A stretch of 64,000 nucleotides of DNA, from assembly GCA_003868215.1 (NCBI GenBank), contig QWDQ01000020.1, forward strand, positions 1 through 64,000. The letters are read 5' to 3'. Positions 22,672 through 34,737 of this stretch are shown here, piece by piece. The translations under genes were made by a program, and so were the position numbers. Each line of letters begins with the position of its first letter. The stretch's first letter is position 1. Under the pieces are notes generated by a model. That model was given only the letters and a program-made list of their open reading frames with translations. It was not told where the DNA came from and made no database searches. This DNA is from Pseudophaeomoniella oleicola (taxonomy: Eukaryota > Ascomycota > Eurotiomycetes > Phaeomoniellales > Phaeomoniellaceae).

Positions 22672-24648
22672 CTAAGCCTTTAGGAACCCTCTATAATAAT
22701 CCTCCAACCACCCCGCCGCCTTCATCCCCTCCGCCTCATCATCCGCCTGAAACCTCGCCACACTCCCCGCATACCCGTCCGGCCGTACATTCAGCACGAC
22801 GACCTCGTCTGACGACACGTTGCCAAACCATTTGCTCGTGCACGAGAGCTTTTTCTTATCCGATAGATCGTCGAGGTAGAAGGTCCAGCGGCTGGCTTGG
22901 AGGAGGGGGGGCAGGTCGGAAAATTCGATGGCTGGCTTTGGGGTTTGCGTGACGAGGCAGAAGGTGAATAGGGGGGATACGGCGGTGTAGCGGTCAGGTT
23001 GGACGAATTCGTCAGCGGCGGATTTGCCGAGAGGGTTTGTCCCGTATGACTTCTTTGCTTTCATTGATACCTGGGAGAGGAAAGAGTCGGCGGTTGCTAA
23101 TTTCTCGCAGGCGCTGTTGATAAATGCACGAGCTTTGATGGCATCGGGTGCAAAGAAGTATATTCGGAATTGGCTCAGCAGTGGAATGTCGAGTTGGATA
23201 TCGACGGGATTGGCGTCGATGTATCTTGTCACTCTTGCAGGCGGAAGCAATGCACCGGCCTTGAGAGCACCCCCCGTGGTTTGTTCGGAGACGTTGAGAA
23301 CATTGTCATTGTATTCGGCTCCAATTCCAGAGATGAATGCGATGTTGTCGTCAAAGTTCTTCGCAAGTGCCGCCTCACCTTCTTTGAAAGCAGCGACATG
23401 AGAGCGGTCAAAGTTGATCAAGTCCTGTGCGATCTTTCGTCGCTCATCCTCGTACGTCGGGAGTAAAGTAGGCGCGGCTAGTCCTCGTATAGCGAGATTC
23501 AACTTCCACGCCAAGTTGAAGCTATCATGCATGCTCGTGTTCATCCCTTGGGCTGCCTTGGGGGAATGGGTGTGCCCAGCGTCTCCGGTGATAAAGACAT
23601 TGCCACTTTGAAACGAGGTTGCAACCCTCTGTCCGATATGGTAGTTGCCGAACCATTCGACAGATTCCCATTCCAAACTAAACGGCGCGATGATTTCTCT
23701 GGCTTTTTGCATGACCCACTCCTGGCTTGCAACGTCTTTCTCTACACGCTGCTCTCCTCCGGAGTTCAATTCAATGTACAGTCTGGTCATGTTTCTCTCC
23801 CGTGGGATACACAGAATTGTTCCACTGGTCTCAGAGTTTATGACAACCTTCGACCAGAGATCTGGAAAGTCAGTACGGATGACCCCGTCAAGCACACCCC
23901 AGGATGCATGCCCGCTATCCCCTTCCATGGCCACACCAGGCATTAATCTTCGAACCGCAGAGTGAGCACCATCACAACCGATGAGATAATCTGCAGAGAC
24001 GGTTTTGGTGGTGTTGTGAATAAGATCCTGGCATTGTACCTCGATGAGGCCCTGGTCCTGTAGCTTGTATGCCACGAATGGGGAGCTCCGCGTCACCTTG
24101 ACTCCCCTCTCATTCATATCCTGAATAAAGAGGTCCTCTACCATGCCCTGGTGGACAAGTAGTATATAGGGATCCGAAGCATCAACAAGACCCTCTGGGT
24201 AGTGCACCTGCCGGGCTGTGCGATGCAGGGGATCCTTGGCTGTAGATTCCTGATTATCGTCAATGCAAAGCCTTCAGTAGCATTTCGGGATGGGAAAATG
24301 GCATACCCAGAAGGCTATGTCATAGATTCTAACCCCCTTTTGTAGTAAGGAGTCTGCCAACCGCATCTGCCTAAAGGTCTCGATTGATTTGGGTTGGAGG
24401 CCATCAGCACGGCCTGTCGACGTTGCGTTCGCACGGTCGTCCAATATCTGAGTTTTGATTCCATAGCGAACCAAGATGGCTCTAGGTCCGCAGTCAATAT
24501 GCAGTTGATCGCGGCAGTAGCAAACTTACGCCAGCATTAATCCAGCTGGACCAGCTCCTACGACAGCGACTTGACAGGTATCCGAGTTTGGGGTATGGCC
24601 GTTGGTGCCATTGATCCCAGAGATTTCCTCAACAGACGTAGGAGACAT
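22672..24648 (-). CDS. hxnV: HxnV-like phenol 2-monooxygenase-family flavoprotein
   Basis: Exons 24530-24648, 24307-24481 and 22672-24249 on the minus strand encode 623 residues. FAD motif GAGPAG (31-36), DG motif [11 protein letters not shown] (Asp191-Gly192) and GD motif [17 protein letters not shown] (Gly320-Asp321) define a group A aromatic hydroxylase. The extra C-terminal thioredoxin-like domain (about 420-620, ending near [12 protein letters not shown]) is that of phenol 2-monooxygenase. HxnV of A. nidulans is of this family and hydroxylates 2,5-dihydroxypyridine to a trihydroxypyridine. The gene converges on hxnW with only about 160 bp between stop codons. The first exon was found by joining the LMLA end of the Rossmann helix to the ILVRYGIKT strand at matching phase. 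Confidence 0.88.
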
Positions 24649-25322
24649 TGTTGGTGACACTTCTGAATGAGTTCTCTTCATAGTAAAATAGCAATGGACC
24701 AAGCTCTCCCAACTGATATGGATCGGCAGGTGGGAGCTATCGAGTACATATTGCTCGATCCGGTTTAGAGGTACGACAATCCCAAGAAGTCAAAGGCTTG
24801 CCGGCAGCTCCATGCATAGACGGATGGTGGGGTTGGACATGAATGGCCTGATGTATGGTCAGGGGTGTACGACAAAGACGATGCTTCAGAATACTGTGGT
24901 CTATCGTGTACGAAGTCACCATCCTAGGTCGAACAGGAACTATCCTACCAAGTAAGCGTTATCTGGTATAGGCCCCCACCTTTGGACGGGGTGATTGATC
25001 ACGTACGATATATTACACCTCCAGTACGGTACTCAGCATCAACCAGGTCTCTTGTTCTCTGGCACAAGTCCGTCGGTACTTGACTCCAGCTAAAGAGTTG
25101 GCTAAGTACTGGGTGAATTTAGTATCGGCCCTAAGCTCCTCGTCGGCGACTAAGTAGAGACGGACTTGAGCACTTCAATCGGCCTCAACGCGGACATCAC
25201 CGGTGGCCTTCTGTGTAGGAGGGGTGGTGGGTGAAAATTGGACGTGACGATGGCACTTTGTCGCGTTCATGCTCTTCGTGCTGGGTTATTAGGAATTCGA
25301 TCTCTGAGTCCGATCATTGAGT
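24649..25322. promoter_or_regulatory. Divergent promoter hxnV / hxnN
   Basis: About 675 bp between divergent genes. Three HGATAR elements are visible as reverse complements: CTATCG at 24737-24742 and 24901-24906, and TTATCT at 24959-24964. They are candidates for AreA-type nitrogen control. No HxnR-specific motif can be named from one sequence. Confidence 0.42.
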
Positions 25323-27226
25323 ATGGGTGTGAACGGGATTCAGCTGTCCTGGCAGGAAGTTGTGGCCCAGAAAAGAAAAGACCGTGACAATGCCCTACAA
25401 CCATTCGTGTCTATAGATCAAGCCGAGTTAGAGCAACGTCCGATAGAACTGGGCGCTCCCTACAAAAGGACCGCGTTGAAAGACGAAAGCAAGAATCAGA
25501 TCACCGACGAAAATGAGATTCAAACGCTACTGCAGCAAATTCAGTCAGGCAAATTCAGTGCTGAACAAGTCGTGCGAGCATATATCGAGAGGTGAGAAAC
25601 AGGTCCAGATGATGGCGAGTTGGTGCTAATAGACTCAGGGTCGTCGTTGGACATCAATTGGTATGAGTGGTCTTAGATTCGAGTCATAACCAGTATCGGA
25701 CTAACAGGTGATCTCAGACCAATGCCCTGACTGAGATATCCTTTGACGAAGCGATTGAAGAAGCAAAGGAACTTGATGCATACTTTAAACAATCAGGAAA
25801 AATCAAGGGTCCTCTCCATGGCATACCCTTTACGGTCAAAGACCAGTTCAACATCAAAGGTCATGACACAACGCTTGGTTACTGCGGACGAGCCTTCAAG
25901 CCCGCTGTTGACGATGCCGTCCTCGTCGATATCATCAAGGACGCAGGAGGCGTGGTAATCGGCAAGACAAATTTGCCCCAGACTATCATGGTGAGAAAGC
26001 ATCATGCCTAATCTCCCGGACCCAGACTGACACAAGCAGTGGTGCGAGACTGACAATCCTCTTTGGGGCTTGACGGTTAACCCTCGAAATCCCAACTTTA
26101 CTCCCGGCGGTTCAACGGGAGGTGAAGGTGCTCTGCAGGCGCTCCATTCTTCGTTGGCAGGTTTTGGTACAGACATTGGCGGAAGTGTTCGGATACCACA
26201 GACAATTAATGGACTTTACGGGCTCAAGCCAAGTGTTCGTAGTACGCCCGGGTTGCAAGATGAGACTGACCAATGACAGAACTCCCGCATGCCATATGAA
26301 GGGGTCCCGGTATCTACAGAAGGCCAGGAGCATGTACCCTCCAGCGTAGGTCCGATGACTCGATCATTGGACTCACTGATATATCTCACCAAAGCCATTG
26401 TGGATGGCCAACCCTGGACCAGGGATCCAAAATGTGCTCCGATCCCATGGAGAGAAGAAGATTATCAGGATGTACAATCACGACCACTGGTAATTGGAGT
26501 AATGGTTGATGACGGCGTCGTCAAAGCACATCCACCAATACTGCGTGCGTTGCGCGAAGTGGTCGAGGTGCTTCGAAGCGCCGGGCACGAAATCGTGACG
26601 TGGAACGCGGAAGGTCACGCTGAACTAATCGAAATACTGGTGAGCACCACGCCTGGACGATACCTATACCCTTTTGCTGAAGTCTCTGCTAGGATCTTTA
26701 CTATACCTCCGATGGCTGCGAAGACATACGGCGCGATATTGAAGCTGGCGGGGAGCCTATGATCCCACACGTCGAAGCGCTTGTTAACCGGGGATCGGCT
26801 ATATCAGTATATGAGTACTGGCAGCTGCATAGGAGGAGAAATGCCGCACAGAAGAGATATCTTGACAAGTGGAACAAGACCAGATCTCCTTCTGGTAAGC
26901 CTCTGGATATCCTCCTGACTCCTGCTATGCCACACGTTGCCGTGCCCCATCGCGGATGCAAGTGGGTTGGCTATACCAAAGTCTGGAATGTCCTCGATTA
27001 CACGGCCATGTCTTTCCCAGTTTCAGCCGTTTCCAAAGAAAAGGATGATCCTACCACGGGTTCCTATGAGCCGAGAGGTCCTCTTGACGAGTGGAACAAC
27101 AATCTCTACAATCTCGAGACGATGGCAGGACACCCTATAAACTTGCAGATCGTGGGTCGGAGGTTGGAAGAAGAGAAGGTACTTGGTGCGGCGAAGGTCA
27201 TTGAGACGGTATGGAGGTCGCAGTAG
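25323..27226 (+). CDS. hxnN: HxnN-like amidase (amidase signature family)
   Basis: Six exons (25323-25591, 25639-25660, 25718-25990, 26040-26234, 26280-26639, 26693-27226) encode 550 residues. The amidase-signature Ser-cisSer-Lys triad is complete: Lys138 in FTVKDQFN, Ser213 in GGSTGGE and Ser237 in GTDIGGSVRIP. Length and the C-terminal GHPINLQIVGRR motif match acetamidase-type fungal enzymes. HxnN of A. nidulans is an amidase that releases ammonium from a hydroxyglutaramate in the last pathway step. The second exon has only 22 bases. Intron 4 is 45 bp with an unusual GTTCGT donor, but it is the only choice that joins YGLKPS to SRMPYEG in frame. Role is inferred from the cluster. Confidence 0.87.
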
Positions 27227-27408
27227 AAATTCTGTCCAAGGCGACGTTCGTTCCCGATAGATTAGGTCTATGGCATTGACGCTTGCTTCCGCAAGTTCCT
27301 GATGTCCAGTAATAGCCAGCGAACCGTTTGAACATAGATATAAATTTGCCATACCACAATATAATGCTAAACTATTGCTATAATGCATATCCCCAATTCA
27401 TAAATCTT

Positions 27409-30400
27409 TTACACGGCTCTGACCCAAAAATCCGTCTCTCCCTCTTTGGGTTGTACGGTTCCCATCCTTGCCAACTTGTCGCTCACATGCATTCTCAATC
27501 TCTCCGCCGTTGCTGGGCTGTTCAGCTCTAGATGTTCTTTGACACCGTTGTCTTTTCTAGCACTGCTGAGAGCGTCCCGTAGTGCAAAAAGCACTGTTGC
27601 TCCGAGAAATAGTGGCGGTTCCCCGATACCCTTGGAACTTTGTATACTTCGCAGGTGAGACCAGCTGACTCCCTGTAAGAAGGTGACATTGAATTCCTGT
27701 GGTATGTCGGAGAACCCTGGAATCTTGTAATTGCCTGGTCCGCGAGTCGCAAGTATACCGTCTCGTGTCCACAATGTCTCCTCCATGGTGTAGAGACCTT
27801 GGCCTTGGACAAAAGCACCTTCAATCTGCCCGTAGTCAATTGCAGGATTGATTGATCGACCGATGTCCATTTTAATATCGGTACGCAGTACAGTATGATC
27901 CCCCGTCAGTAGATCAAGCTCAACCTCGCAACAGGCTGCACCTTGAGTGAAATAGTAGTACATGGGATGATTTTTGGTAACGTCCCATTCATTCCACTTG
28001 AAACCGATACGAGGCATCTTCCAATGTCCGGTAGCCGAGAGATTGACTCTGTCAAGGTACGCTGCATGTGCAATGGTCTTCAAGCTGGCTTCAGAGCCGT
28101 ACTTCTCCCAATAAGCCGCTAGCCGTTCGTTCAATTGATCACAAGCGTCTTTCACAGCCATACCGTTCAAGTCACTTCCTGACGATGCAGCCGTCGGGGA
28201 GGCATTCGCGCTCTGGTAAGTACTTGTGTCTTGCGTAAATATCGAATCGACCGGGACATTTAATTCCTGGGCGGCAACTTGGACCATCTTTGTATAGAGA
28301 CCTTGGCCCATTTCTGTGCCACCATGATTCAATAAGATACTCCCATCAGCATATATTCGTACGTTTGCAGTTGCTTGATTGAGATGGAGAGCGGTGGCGA
28401 AGGAAAGACCGAATTTGGTTGGGATCAGACAAATGCCCCTCTTCTTGTACTTATGCTCAGCGTTGAACGTTGCGACAGCTGCCTTTCTTGATTCATAGTT
28501 TGCTTCCTGACGTATCTGGGTGAGTATTTGAGGCACGTGCCAGTCTTGGTCAATCTCCTGTAAGAACGGTGTCCTTTCACCTTGCTTGTATAGGTTCTTC
28601 CATCGGAGTTCATCTACATCGATGTTTAACCCTTCGGCAACAGCATTCATGAAGCATTCGGCAATGTACATTCCCTGCGGCCCACCAAATCCACGATAGG
28701 CTGTATTACTGTGCGTGTTTGTTTTGCACAAATGACCTCGTATCCAAACATGAGGGATCTGGTAGCAGTTTTCAAGATGGGTCTGGCATCGATCCATTAC
28801 TGCACCACTCATGTCGTGGGAGTATCCAGCGTTGTTGTAGACGTTGGCCTGCAAGGCAACGAGTTGTCCATCATTCTTGCAGCCAACCTTCCATCTGGCC
28901 ATGATGGGATGTCGCTGACCACTGGTCATCATGTCTTCATCCCGGTTGAGCATGCATCGCACTGGCCGCTTTGCTTTCTTGGCTGCGACTGCAAGGAGAC
29001 AGGATAATTGCACAGGTCTGGATTCTTTACCTCCAAAGGCACCACCAGTACGCTTGACACGAGAGTTGACTCTGTTACTGGGGATTCCTAGGACCTGAGC
29101 AACGAATTCCTGGACCTCCATCCTGCGCAAAGTCAGCGCTCGCCTGAAGCACATATCCAAAGAAACTTACGTATTTTGGGTAGTAGACCATACTTCCACA
29201 AAGCCATCTTCAGAGCTTGGTATTACCAACGCGGCATGCGTCTCGAGGTAAAAGTGCTCTTGCCCACCGATCCTGCTTTCGCCTTCAAAAGTCCTATCAC
29301 ACTGCGACCAGACCTCGTCCATTTTTGAAGAATCTGGGTTGGCTGCTCCCTTCCGGAGCTCCTTGGTATAAGGGTAGAAGCTGTTAGCGGCTATAGCCTC
29401 GTCGATAGATAATATCGGGGGTAGGTCTTCATATACAATTTTGACTGCACGTGCGGCTGACTGGGCTTGCTCGGCAGTCTCCGCGTACACGACGCCAATT
29501 GGCTGCCCATGTGACGAAACTTTGTCAACAGCAAAGAAAGGCTCGTCCTTGACGACGGAACCCCACACGTTGCTCTCCGGCGGGATACTTGTATGATCCA
29601 CGTAGCCAAGTGCCAATCCCGGCTCGAGCGCCGGAGTCCAGTCCACAGAAACCAATTTTGCATGTGCTCTTGACGATAGGACAAGAGCTGCATAGAGCTC
29701 TCTATCCTGGTGTGGCATGTCATCCAAGTACTCAGCCTCACCAGTGGCGTGCTTGAGACCGGACAAATGCGGTAGCTGCTTACCCACGACTCGTTGCTCA
29801 TGGGGATTATGATTATCGCGTGCACCAGAAGAGATGTTTCGATGTATCTCTTCGATAATCTCAGCATCCACCTGACCTAGCCCGAGGTCATGCACGACTT
29901 CATGCCAGAACCTAAAGAACATCGAAAGAGCCAGAGTTCGTCTATAACTAGCCATGCCTCCGGGTACACCGAATCGAAGATTGAATTCCTCGCTCAAGTG
30001 GCTCAATGCCATGTCAAGCGTTTTCTGGTCAAACCATTTCTTCCCAATCAGTGACTTGCCAGTTTTCTTTGCCTCAATTGTGACAGGAGCTAGACCTCCG
30101 TAAGCGAGCGTTGCGTCGATTACGGTCCCCTCCTCCGAAAGTCTAACTCGATAACCGGCATTAACGATAGCGATATCGTCATCCTTCCTCTTAGCCTGCT
30201 TGTAGGCTTTAACGACCTCTTTCTCATTGGGTGGTGGTAGTGGGATCTTGACGTATTTGATTACGGCACCTGCTGGAAGAGTGGTGGTTCGGTATGCTAG
30301 AAAGAAGGACCTCAAGGGTAATGCAACCTCTCCGTCTACATTCTCTGCGATAACCGTTGCACCGGCAGCCATTAGGACTGGGTTGAGATCCGAGATTGGA

Positions 30401-31980
30401 GATGCTGTAGCGATATTGCCTGCTAAGGATGCAGCGTTCCTGATCTGTCGCCCTGCAAAATATCGAAGCTGCTTGGCTACGGCTTTCAGGACCGATCCAC
30501 GAGGTCCCAATACTGGGTAGAGCTTGTTACAAGCTTCCTCGAGATCTGTAAGCGGTGCGTTGGCACCTACCACGAGCTCCTTCATAGCTTGAATGCCTGC
30601 TTCTGCTGTGGGCGTGTTGATCTGGTTCAATTCTTTGATGTCCGAGACAAAGACCGAGACTGCGAAGTCAGAGTTCTTGAAGCGTACTTCCACTTGCACT
30701 TCACTTGCACCGGAGACGATCTTTGCGGATGGGTATACCTTCATGATCTCCAACAATTCTGCCAGAGACGTGGGCCGAAGCCAGACCTTCTTCTTGTTTC
30801 CATAACATATGGGGACCTGCTGATACTTTCGTAACATTGGAGGATAGATGATCTCAGTGTCCGGTTGATATGGCTTGAACTGAAATTGTGCAACCGCTCC
30901 TTGAATTCTTGGTGGATCCGCTGGTACCGATGTTGTGGCCTTAGTTCCCTCTACATTGCCTGACTTGTCTGGAACATCCTCCCTAGACTTCATGGGCTTG
31001 CCGTAGTCAGTGCCACTGACAGGAACCTCGTCCTGACTTGAAATACTCGTTTCCCCCAAGCTCTCGCTGTCAGAGGCAGTCTCCGATGACGACTTTTCTT
31101 CAACGGCGTTTCCGGCCTTGGAATCCTTGTCCCGACAACACCCACCTGGTCTTCCACAGGAGACGTTACCTTTGGACAGCTCGCAAGCAGCAGCCTGCTC
31201 TTTGTCTGTGAAGTCCACTTCTGTTCCAGGTGGAGTTATTCCCTTGACTATGCGTCCTTGCAAGTCATGTGTGACAAAGGTCTTTACGGCCTGGAAGATT
31301 GGTTTGTAGCCAGTACATCGGCAAAGATTGCCATCCAGGTGTCCTTTCATTTCTATATCATCCTCGTCAAGGTGAAAGGTTCTCGTTATAGGATCATATG
31401 CATTCCGAATCATAGCGTAGGTCGACATCACGATCCCGGGAGTACAGAACCCGCATTGTGAACCATGAAGCTTTGCGAGGCGCTCTTGCAGGGGGTGAGG
31501 GTGGTCAACACTGCCGAGGCCTTCAACGGTGATGACATGCTTGCCTTCGACTAATTCGGCGTCAGCTATCAACATATATACCTTCTACTGGTTTCTCCGG
31601 GTAGCAATTTACCTCCGACTAATGGATACAAGCAGGCATTTACCGCTAAATGACGGATTCGACCTTCAGACCGCACATCTGGGACTTGGAGTACAACAGT
31701 ACAGGCTCCGCATCCGCCCTTTGCAAAGTGTTAGATCCGGGTTTCTGACAGCGACATGAGCGCCTACCTCTCCGCATCCCAGTTTCGTCCCTTTCAGGCC
31801 ATGCTGCGACCGGATGAAGTCGAGTAGAGTCCAATGCGGGTTAGGATTTCCGAGTGTGATCTTTGTGCTATTGACAAAGAAATTCAATGTCGAGGTCTTA
31901 TAAGTTGATTTCACCAGAGCTCCCAAGGCGTCATCGTTGGGAGCGTGGGCTGTCACCTCGTTTGGCACCGGTAACACCAT
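27409..31980 (-). CDS. hxnS: HxnS-like molybdenum hydroxylase (xanthine dehydrogenase family)
   Basis: Four exons (31768-31980, 31613-31718, 29171-31565, 27409-29122) encode 1475 residues. Two N-terminal 2Fe-2S clusters are shown by GCGEGGCGAC (68-77), then QCGFC (143-147) and LCRCTG (187-192). A FAD domain follows (about 345-600). The molybdopterin domain carries FGGKE (Glu938), NTAYRGFGG (Arg1048) and the catalytic Glu1406 in GIGEPPLF. These match xanthine dehydrogenase residue for residue. In A. nidulans this family has two members: HxA (xanthine dehydrogenase) and HxnS (purine hydroxylase II, nicotinate to 6-hydroxynicotinate). Position inside the hxn set and divergence from hxnT favour HxnS. 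A long Ser/Glu-rich linker (about 240-330) lies between Fe-S and FAD domains. The true HxA was not seen here, so a phylogeny is needed for final naming. Confidence 0.88.
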
Positions 31981-32858
31981 GATTGAGGCTCTAGACACCG
32001 TTCGCTAAGACATAAGAAGGGAAGAGCGTTGCAAGGTAGAGAATCTTTCTTCCTTGTTCAAGAAAGACTGGATGATGCAGATGCTACACGCTATTGGTCT
32101 CTTCTGCTGACAACCAGTGAACCGTCTGTGGCACCCTTACTTAGATACATCGGCGGTGCACAAGACACGTAGATGTCCGCTCACATTAGAAGACAGCGGA
32201 TATCGATATGCATTGTAGACGGGTTGTCCAATAGCAGCATCGATAATCGAAAGCATGTCCACTACACGTCTGGACATCATGATCAGCACTGATATCGCTG
32301 CAGATAGCTCCAACCAATCAATATATCTCCAGGATCTCGTAATGGGCATCGGCGGAAAAGATGACTATCGTGGAAGTTCTAGATCATGTACAATAGTGCC
32401 GGAGAGTGTTGGGCAAGAATGGGGGTTGATCCTACCCAATTGTTGCCAAAGGTGGGATACGCCAAAGGTGTGTGGAGACGTGGTTTCGATAATACCGTAG
32501 GATACCGTCTAGTATTTTTAATACGATCGACTCCGTTACAAGTTGGCTAAACCGGAGCACTTCACAAACTGCAATTTTGAAGGTATCGCATCCATGCTAG
32601 ATTGTCGCTCGACATTTCCACTTGCTGGCCTACGGTTCGCTCCACGGTAGGTAAGTCAAGCTGAAACTCTATGTTGAGCTGCAAAGAAGAGTGGGAGATA
32701 GATGGAGCTATCTCTAGAGTGTTGCTGGTAGGTGGCATCAGAGCCTTGTCCCCTCTTGCAGTGCTTTTTTCCTTTGCGGTGCTTTATTCTTCTTCTCCCT
32801 ACAGATTCTGGTTTGTTCTTTCGTTGTCTCTCGAAATATCGATCTTGCTCGTTCAAAA
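31981..32858. promoter_or_regulatory. Divergent promoter hxnS / hxnT with inverted GATA pair
   Basis: About 880 bp between divergent genes. AGATAG at 32696-32701 and its reverse complement CTATCT at 32708-32713 form an inverted HGATAR pair six bases apart, about 150 bp before the hxnT start. Further GATA cores are scattered upstream. The pattern fits nitrogen-metabolite control; binding is not shown. Confidence 0.48.
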
Positions 32859-34106
32859 ATGCCTACAAAGGTCACTCCTCCAGGCTTCAAGCCACTCGCT
32901 TCGACCGCTCTGTTTACGCCTGTTCAAATTGGAGCGCTCGAACTTGGTCACCGCGTCATACAAGCGCCATTAACAAGGTTCAGATCGGTAGAGGAATCTC
33001 CTGGTATTTATGTTCCGGGGGATCTGAATGTCGAGTACTACGGGCAAAGAGCTTCGAAAGGTGGTCTTCAAATTACGGAAGCCACGGCAATTAGCAGATA
33101 TTCATGTGGCTACCCCGGAGCTCCTGGTGTATTTACACCGTCTCAAGTAGCTGGCTGGAAGCAGGTGACTGATGCCGTCCATTCCAAAGGCGGCAAAATC
33201 GTCTGCCAAATTTGGCACGTCGGCAGGGCCACAATTCCTGCCGTCCTTGACGGAAGAACGCCCATCTCATCAACCACCACCCCTATTGATGGGGGCCATC
33301 ATGACGGTACTCCGTATTCAGATGTGCCTCCTAGGCAAATGACGAAAGAAGAAATTGAAGAGGTCAAAAACGATTTTGTTGCCGCGGCTAAAAATGCCCT
33401 TGAAGCAGGCTTCGATGGAGTTGAGATTCATGGTGGTAATGGTTATCTGCTCGACCAATTTCTGCATGACAATGTCAATTCAAGGACAGACGAATACGGG
33501 GGCTCTGTTGAAAACCGATGCCGTTTCCCTCTCGAAGTCATTGAGGCCGTTGGGCAGGCAATTGGGGGCAGTCGTGTCGGCATCCGCCTTACTCCCTACA
33601 ACTACTACCAGGGTACGAAGGATTCTAAGCCCGTCGAACATTGGTCTTATCTCTGCGAACAGATCATTTCGCTGCCGGAAGAGTATAGATTGGCTTATGT
33701 CAGCTCCGTTGAGCCTCGATTTGATGAAGTCTTAGATGAGAAGGCGAAGTTGGATGCACTTCATGCCTACAACAATCTACCAGGAGGTGTTGAAGCAGAA
33801 GCCACAGTACCCACACCACATAGCCTGGTCCCTTTCCGCAACATTCTGAAGAAAGGCGGGGTCAAGTTCTTTGCTGCTGGCAACTTCGACCGCGACAACG
33901 CGGCACCCAAGGTTGAGACTGATGAGGCTGATGGGATTATTTTCGGCCGTCACTTCATTGCCAATCCGGATCTACCTGAGCGACTGCGTAACGGTCTGCC
34001 TTTGAACAAGTATGACCGTTCTTCTTTCTACGGTGCAGAGCCTCCAAGCAAAGGATATGTAGATTATCCCTTCTATGAACCCAAGACCGATGGAGTCACG
34101 ACATGA
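32859..34106 (+). CDS. hxnT: HxnT-like old yellow enzyme (ene-reductase)
   Basis: A single exon encodes 415 residues of an FMN-dependent (beta/alpha)8 barrel of the old yellow enzyme family. The active-site string EIHGGNGYLLDQFLHD contains His191 and Asn194, which bind the substrate oxyanion, and Tyr196, the proton donor. These fall at the same numbers as in yeast OYE1. APLTRFRS near the N-terminus (FMN binding) and FGRHFIANPDLPERL near the C-terminus complete the family pattern. HxnT in A. nidulans is an OYE that reduces a hydroxylated pyridine intermediate. The gene shares its promoter with hxnS. An ATG at 32671 in another frame opens a 100-codon frame running past the true start, which would hinder translation if the transcript began upstream of it. 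Confidence 0.9.
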   Translation: MPTKVTPPGFKPLASTALFTPVQIGALELGHRVIQAPLTRFRSVEESPGIYVPGDLNVEYYGQRASKGGLQITEATAISRYSCGYPGAPGVFTPSQVAGWKQVTDAVHSKGGKIVCQIWHVGRATIPAVLDGRTPISSTTTPIDGGHHDGTPYSDVPPRQMTKEEIEEVKNDFVAAAKNALEAGFDGVEIHGGNGYLLDQFLHDNVNSRTDEYGGSVENRCRFPLEVIEAVGQAIGGSRVGIRLTPYNYYQGTKDSKPVEHWSYLCEQIISLPEEYRLAYVSSVEPRFDEVLDEKAKLDALHAYNNLPGGVEAEATVPTPHSLVPFRNILKKGGVKFFAAGNFDRDNAAPKVETDEADGIIFGRHFIANPDLPERLRNGLPLNKYDRSSFYGAEPPSKGYVDYPFYEPKTDGVTT

Positions 34107-34737
34107 TCATAGAGTAAATTGGTTACCTAGATAGACGACTTCTTCAATGAATCTAGAATGGCAACCTTTCATATTGCTATCCCCCTATGCGTAGCGTAGA
34201 CAGTCATGGTTGTTGGGAAACGTGAACGAACAGCTTTTTCAACTTGCCCTGTACCGTAAGGAATACCAGGTACGATAGCGTTTACCGCGGAGGTAATATC
34301 TCTGGCAGTGGATTACACAGATAAAGGACCAGAGACCGTATCTTACCATCACAAGCATTGGCACTCATTCCCAGAGGTCATGGAAGAGAAATCGTGTAAC
34401 AGTATTGTTTACCGGCGGCCTTCCGAGTAATGGTATTGTAAATGCTTCTATTCAAGTCCAATCAGCGCTGATCGCCGAAGCCTTTCGAGAACCCCGAGTG
34501 ATAATAGTAATACAGTACATATTACAGTCGCAATACCGAACGGTTCCTTGTGCAACTTCCCAAATCTGCCTGATGCACTAGGGAATGGGCTTTTGTTCGT
34601 TGATGACCAAGATGCCGTTTGGGGGACGGCAGCTTGTGCTCTTGATATCCCACATCTTGCACCCTGTGTTGTACAGATGAGAAGCGCCTTTTCCCGTATC
34701 AACCCCAGATGTCGATGACTCGACCTGAGTGGACGAA
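34107..34737. other. Intergenic region hxnT to hxnR
   Basis: About 630 bp between two plus-strand genes, holding the hxnT 3' flank and the hxnR promoter. Short minus-strand frames here have no family features. No repeats seen. Confidence 0.4.

Noticed and set aside
17845-31980. Purine degradation cluster (XDH, HpxO-like urate hydroxylase, PuuE-like allantoinase)
   Set aside because: These three families would fit, but the phenol hydroxylase-like, OYE, SDR, amidase and C2H2 regulator genes between them have no place in purine breakdown, while all eight match the hxn set.
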